Below the pieces are notes generated by a model. That model saw only the letters and a program-made list of their open reading frames with translations. It had not been told where the DNA came from and made no database searches. Of a DNA stretch of 13,553 nucleotides, positions 10,282 to 13,553 are shown in pieces. Each line of letters starts with the position of its first letter. Positions within the stretch are counted from its first letter, which is position 1. Position numbers and translations under genes: made by a program. Source of the stretch: Gammaproteobacteria bacterium UBA4475 (GTDB taxonomy: Bacteria; Pseudomonadota; Gammaproteobacteria; Pseudomonadales; Azotimanducaceae); assembly GCA_002389265.1 (NCBI GenBank), contig DGOD01000073.1, forward strand, positions 27,284 to 40,836, given 5' to 3'.

Positions 10282-12078
10282 TTAATAAACCCTCTCTTTC
10301 GGTTCAAACACGCCTTCCGGCAAATCTTTATCAGTTTGGAGCAAGCCCGGGGCACGATTCACATCACGCTTAGACAGCGTTTTTGTTACCGGGTCATACA
10401 ATGAATGGCACAACCAGTTCTCGTCGTCCCGAACCTGGTAGTCGTCTCGCGCATGGGCACCGCGACTCTCTTTCCGGGCCTCGGCTGATATTGCCGTAGC
10501 CTCGGCAACTTCAAGCAAGTTATCTAGCTCTAACGCTTCCAGCCGCGCAGTATTAAAAGCCTGGCTCTTGTCAGTCAACACCGCTTGGCTGATCCGTTCC
10601 CGCAACTCACTGAGGGTCTTCATACCCGCCTGCATATTAGCTTCTGTGCGAAACACGCCAAAGTTCAATTGCATACAGGATTGTAATTCACGCTTGAGGC
10701 CGGCAACACTTTCGCCCTTCGTAGATTCATTCCAACGACTCAAACGTTGCGTCGCGGCTTCAATATCAGAACTTGATGCAACGCCGGAGTCCATACCCTG
10801 GTTCAGCGCATCGGTGATATGCAAGCCCGCGGATCGGCCGAAAACCACCAGATCCAGCAAAGAGTTCCCACCCAGGCGGTTCGCACCGTGGACCGAGACA
10901 CACGCAGCCTCACCTACTGAATACAAACCGTTAACGATTTCGTCTTCACCCTTGGCATTTCGAGTAATCGCCTGGCCGTGAATATTAGTAGGAATACCAC
11001 CCATCATATAGTGGCAAGTCGGCACAACTGGAATCGGCTCTTTAACGGGGTCCACATGGGCGAACGTCTTCGCCAGCTCTACAATCCCAGGCAACCGCGA
11101 GTGTAAAATTTCCTCACCCAGGTGATCCAGCTTCAAGAACACATGATCACCATCCTCACCACCGCCCCGACCCGCGAGTATCTCAAGGATCATGCTCCGC
11201 GCCACAACGTCCCGACCTGCCAAATCTTTGGCTGTCGGTGCATAGCGCTCCATAAAGCGTTCGCCATCTTTATTGATCAGGTAGCCCCCTTCACCCCGGC
11301 AGCCTTCAGTGACCAGTGTTCCCGCACCGGCAATACCGGTGGGGTGAAACTGCCACATTTCCATATCCTGGAGCGCCAGATCCGCTCGCAGAGTCATGGC
11401 AGCGCCATCGCCGGTGCACATCAAGGCATTCGTCGTTGATTGGTAGATCCGCCCTGCACCGCCCGTGGCCAACACTGTCGCCTGGGCTTTGATGTAGTTG
11501 ACTTCGCCAGTTTCCATGCACATTGCTATGACACCGACTACGGCGCCGTGGGCATTTTTTACCAGGTCTACTGCAAACCACTCCGACAGGAAAACCGAGC
11601 CTGCCTTAGTGTTGCCCTGGTAAAGCGCATGGAGCAGTGCATGACCTGTGCGGTCAGCCGCAGCACAGGTACGCGCGGCTTGGCCACCTTTGCCAAAATC
11701 CTTTGATTGGCCACCGAACGGCCGCTGATATATTCGGCCATTGTCGTTACGAGAGAATGGCAGCCCCATATGGTCGAGTTCATAGACCGCCTGAGGACCC
11801 ACACTACACATATACTGGATCGCATCTTGGTCGCCAATATAGTCAGAACCCTTGATGGTGTCATACATGTGCCAACGCCAATCATCATTGGGATCATCAC
11901 TGGCTATCGCACATGTGATGCCACCCTGCGCTGAGACCGTATGGGACCGGGTCGGGAATACTTTCGAGATCACGGCGGTTTTACGGCCCGATTCGGCTAA
12001 CTGCAGTGCGGCACGCATGCCGGCGCCACCACCACCAATAATGATGGCGTCAAATTCCAGTGTAGGTAACTCACCCAT
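10282..12078 (-). CDS. sdhA: Succinate dehydrogenase flavoprotein subunit
   Basis: 598 residues, slightly longer than E. coli SdhA (588). It oxidises succinate to fumarate with covalently bound FAD. The FAD motif IIGGGGAGM lies at residues 13-21, and the covalent flavin histidine is His46 in [10 protein letters not shown]. Active-site residues by family comparison are His245 (QFHPTG), Arg289 (GRDVVARS) and His356 (PTCHYMMGG). The C-terminal domain has [14 protein letters not shown]. The ATG at 12078 begins 4 nt after the sdhD stop; a GGGGG site about 10 nt upstream lies in the end of sdhD. The FAD histidine and the presence of both anchor genes support succinate dehydrogenase rather than a stand-alone fumarate reductase. 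Confidence 0.98.
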   Translation of the reverse strand: MGELPTLEFDAIIIGGGGAGMRAALQLAESGRKTAVISKVFPTRSHTVSAQGGITCAIASDDPNDDWRWHMYDTIKGSDYIGDQDAIQYMCSVGPQAVYELDHMGLPFSRNDNGRIYQRPFGGQSKDFGKGGQAARTCAAADRTGHALLHALYQGNTKAGSVFLSEWFAVDLVKNAHGAVVGVIAMCMETGEVNYIKAQATVLATGGAGRIYQSTTNALMCTGDGAAMTLRADLALQDMEMWQFHPTGIAGAGTLVTEGCRGEGGYLINKDGERFMERYAPTAKDLAGRDVVARSMILEILAGRGGGEDGDHVFLKLDHLGEEILHSRLPGIVELAKTFAHVDPVKEPIPVVPTCHYMMGGIPTNIHGQAITRNAKGEDEIVNGLYSVGEAACVSVHGANRLGGNSLLDLVVFGRSAGLHITDALNQGMDSGVASSSDIEAATQRLSRWNESTKGESVAGLKRELQSCMQLNFGVFRTEANMQAGMKTLSELRERISQAVLTDKSQAFNTARLEALELDNLLEVAEATAISAEARKESRGAHARDDYQVRDDENWLCHSLYDPVTKTLSKRDVNRAPGLLQTDKDLPEGVFEPKERVY

Positions 12079-12082
12079 TAAA

Positions 12083-12451
12083 CTAATTCCCCCAGAGTAT
12101 CTTCACGCCCCAGAACAAATAACTGGCCAGCGTCAAAATACAGATGACTTGATAAATTAAGCGATAACCGTTGGCATTTTGCCCAAAGTAATGCTCTCGA
12201 ATGTAATCAGTGCCGATCGTCCACATGCCAATCCAGGCATGCGCACAGGTTGATACGAGCGCCAACATGGTAAAGATCTGCATCCAGGTGTGAGAAAACA
12301 GCATTTGCCAGTCGGCATAAACCATCTCACCTTGGAACAATAAGTAGCCCACCAGGAACACCGTGTAGGCCGCTAGAATATAGGCCGTCACCCGTTGCAC
12401 AATGAAGTCAGACAGGCCGTTACGAGAAAAACTTGTGACTTGAGTAACCAT
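12083..12451 (-). CDS. sdhD: Succinate dehydrogenase membrane anchor subunit SdhD
   Basis: 122 residues from the ATG at 12451. It is one of two small inner-membrane subunits that anchor SdhAB and bind quinone and haem b. Three hydrophobic segments are visible (about 20-40, 57-77, 95-118). His71 (haem ligand position in E. coli) and Asp82-Tyr83 (quinone site) keep their E. coli numbering in [13 protein letters not shown]. The start has an AAAGGA site 7-8 nt upstream and gives the family N-terminus [17 protein letters not shown]. An in-frame TTG at 12481 would add ten residues inside sdhC and is less likely. After TDY the chain has several more residues than E. coli SdhD ([11 protein letters not shown] region), in the loop before the third helix. 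It lies 11 nt after sdhC and 4 nt before sdhA. Confidence 0.95.
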   Translation of the reverse strand: MVTQVTSFSRNGLSDFIVQRVTAYILAAYTVFLVGYLLFQGEMVYADWQMLFSHTWMQIFTMLALVSTCAHAWIGMWTIGTDYIREHYFGQNANGYRLIYQVICILTLASYLFWGVKILWGN

Positions 12452-12462
12452 AATTTTTTCCT

Positions 12463-12855
12463 TTAACCCTGAATAACCCAAATGCCGGCGAGAAAAATCA
12501 ATACTGCAGAGACTAGAAACGTGACTCTGGCAGCAAACTTACTACCCTCGATGGTATCCGCGATCTCCATATCAAGCAGCAAGTGCTTGATACCGGCAAC
12601 GAAGTGATACGCTAGCGCCGACAGCAGCCCCCAGGTTACGAACATCCCAAACGGCGAGTTCATCAGACCCTTGAGGACATCGAAGCCCGCGGCAGAGGAT
12701 AATGACAGGTCCAGCGCATACAGCCCAAAGGCAATACCAACAAATAAAATAACCCCGGCTATTCGATGGGTAATCGAGGCTAGCGCAGCCAGGGGCCAGG
12801 CGAATGACATCAAATCTGATGGATTCACGTTAACGGGACGAGGATCGTTTTTCAC
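12463..12855 (-). CDS. sdhC: Succinate dehydrogenase cytochrome b556 subunit SdhC
   Basis: 130 residues, first gene of the sdh unit. It is an inner-membrane subunit with three hydrophobic helices (about 29-49, 66-90, 107-128). Ser27 and Arg31 of the quinone site (ASITHRIAGV) and the haem ligand His84 (ALAYHFVAGIKH) fall at exactly the E. coli residue numbers. The start is GTG: it gives the conserved RPVN near residue 6, no ATG exists in frame upstream before a stop, and the first internal ATG (residue 16) would remove that conserved stretch. The ribosome binding site is weak (GAGAA about 7 nt upstream). A well-formed promoter lies about 97 nt upstream. Confidence 0.95.
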   Translation of the reverse strand: MKNDPRPVNVNPSDLMSFAWPLAALASITHRIAGVILFVGIAFGLYALDLSLSSAAGFDVLKGLMNSPFGMFVTWGLLSALAYHFVAGIKHLLLDMEIADTIEGSKFAARVTFLVSAVLIFLAGIWVIQG

Positions 12856-12951
12856 AAATAAGTTCTCAAATTGAGCCCACCAGACCCGATTCAGGACGTC
12901 AGCCCTGAGATCGGTGCGCGCGGGGAAATGGCTTTTGAATTTCGCGGGGCA

Positions 12952-12980
12952 ATAATAGTGAGTTTGTTAGCAAAAGACAA
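12952..12980 (-). promoter_or_regulatory. Candidate sigma-70 promoter for sdhCDAB
   Basis: On the minus strand TTGTCT (12980-12975, 4/6 match to TTGACA) and TATTAT (12957-12952, 5/6 match to TATAAT) are separated by the ideal 17 nt. Transcription would start near 12945 and leave a leader of about 90 nt before the sdhC GTG, room for post-transcriptional control. This is the best promoter-like match I found in the sdhC-gltA gap. Confidence 0.6.
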
Positions 12981-13013
12981 ACACAGACCCGCGTGCGACG
13001 GATATATCAAGGC

Positions 13014-13042
13014 TTTACAAGCTGCGCTGGTTTTGGAATCAT
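13014..13042 (+). promoter_or_regulatory. Weak candidate promoter for gltA
   Basis: TTTACA (13014-13019, 5/6 match to TTGACA) and AATCAT (13037-13042, 4/6 match to TATAAT) are separated by 17 nt. The start would be near 13049, giving a leader of about 86 nt. An 8-bp inverted repeat (GCGACGGA at 12995-13002, TCCGTCGC at 13048-13055) flanks it, though such a pair could occur by chance in a gap this size. Other unrecognised promoters in the gap are possible. Confidence 0.3.
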
Positions 13043-13134
13043 GTCGCTCCGTCGCCGCATCTGTGGATTGCTCATTTGAATGATGGCAATCGTCAACGAA
13101 TGACCATTCGGCGGGTAAACCTGGGAGTTCTTTC

Positions 13135-13553
13135 ATGGTACAAAAAGTTGAAATTACGATTGATGGCAAATCCATCGATTTAAATGTTCTCGAAGCTTCC
13201 GAGGGCAATAATGTTGTCGATGTCAGGGGCCTGATCGCCGAAGGTATTTTTACCTATGATCCCGGCTTTTTATCCACTGCCAGCTGTGATTCAAAGATCA
13301 CTTATATTGATGGGGACGCCGGCATACTCCTATACCGCGGCTACGCGATAGAGCAATTGGCCAGCCAGGCAAGCCATCTGGAAGTCTGTTATTTGCTGCT
13401 AAACGGCGAGCTCCCGAGCTCAGCCCAACTGGCTGAGTTCGACGCCAGCCTCAAAGATAAGCAGCATGTGGATAAGCAATTCCAACAAATTTTCAACGGC
13501 TTTGCGCGTGGCGCTCACCCCATGTCGATGGTTGGCGCTGCCATCTCTGGTCT
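13135..13553 (+). CDS. gltA: Citrate synthase, 5' part only
   Basis: An open frame runs from the ATG at 13135 to the window edge, 139 complete codons of a protein usually about 425-430 long. Citrate synthase condenses acetyl-CoA and oxaloacetate at entry to the TCA cycle. The N-terminus matches type II (hexameric, Gram-negative) citrate synthases: VVDVRGLIAEGIFTYDPGF, STASCDSKITYIDGDAG, LLYRGYAIEQLA and CYLLLNGELP. A GGGAG site (13123-13127) lies 7 nt before the ATG. The gene diverges from sdhC, as in Pseudomonas. The usual FRRDAHPM motif reads FARGAHPM here, and the residues aligned with the E. coli NADH-binding R-H-T differ. The catalytic histidines and aspartate lie beyond the window, so activity cannot be judged. 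Confidence 0.96.
   Translation, partial: MVQKVEITIDGKSIDLNVLEASEGNNVVDVRGLIAEGIFTYDPGFLSTASCDSKITYIDGDAGILLYRGYAIEQLASQASHLEVCYLLLNGELPSSAQLAEFDASLKDKQHVDKQFQQIFNGFARGAHPMSMVGAAISG

Noticed and set aside
10568..10981. 137-codon plus-strand frame opposite sdhA
   Set aside because: Mirror frame of a conserved gene with no supporting signal.
12452..12481. Ten-residue N-terminal extension of SdhD from a TTG codon
   Set aside because: It overlaps the end of sdhC, while the ATG at 12451 has a clear AAAGGA site and the conserved N-terminus.
12871..13083. 70-codon plus-strand frame in the sdhC-gltA gap, and a 105-codon minus-strand frame (12891-13208) running out of gltA
   Set aside because: The plus frame starts at TTG without a ribosome binding site and covers the divergent promoters; the minus frame is partly antisense to gltA. 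Neither resembles a known protein.

Overview
The window holds the core tricarboxylic acid (TCA) cycle locus of a gammaproteobacterium. The gene order is gltA diverging from sdhCDAB, then sucA-sucB-lpd-sucC-sucD, then htpG. Having lpd inside the suc cluster and gltA divergent from sdhC matches the layout I know from Pseudomonas and related marine gammaproteobacteria (Pseudomonadales/Cellvibrionales type). It differs from E. coli, where lpd lies with the pyruvate dehydrogenase genes. The protein sequences also look gammaproteobacterial: the SdhC and SdhD key residues carry the same numbers as in E. coli. I cannot name a genus from this window.

Layout: (1) 1-1382, minus strand: most of htpG (Hsp90-family chaperone), cut by the window edge at its 3' end and preceded by a very good sigma-32-type heat-shock promoter. 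(2) 1473-1510: a strong intrinsic terminator that ends the suc transcript. (3) 1527-9392, minus strand: sucD, sucC, lpd, sucB and sucA, encoding the complete 2-oxoglutarate dehydrogenase complex (E1, E2, E3) and succinyl-CoA synthetase. (4) 9503-9540: a perfect 10-bp hairpin between sdhB and sucA. (5) 9577-12855, minus strand: sdhB, sdhA, sdhD and sdhC, encoding succinate dehydrogenase (respiratory complex II). (6) 12856-13134: a divergent control region with a credible promoter for sdhC and a weaker candidate for gltA. (7) 13135-13553, plus strand: the 5' part of gltA (citrate synthase).

Together the genes cover citrate synthesis at cycle entry and the oxidative arm from 2-oxoglutarate through succinyl-CoA and succinate to fumarate, with electrons passed to the quinone pool. 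Spacing is tight inside sdhCDAB (11, 4 and 0 nt) and between sucC and sucD (4-nt overlap). It is loose at sdhB-sucA (184 nt), sucA-sucB (204 nt) and lpd-sucC (99 nt), and these loose junctions carry most of the structure that genes do not explain.

I found no mobile element, CRISPR array, RNA gene or unfamiliar gene cluster. The window is housekeeping DNA and I see no new system in it. Points worth a second look are modest: the htpG heat-shock promoter, a dyad just upstream of sucA, a 35-codon open frame between sucA and sucB, a heptanucleotide repeat at the lpd stop codon, and unusual residues in the part of GltA that binds NADH in the E. coli enzyme.
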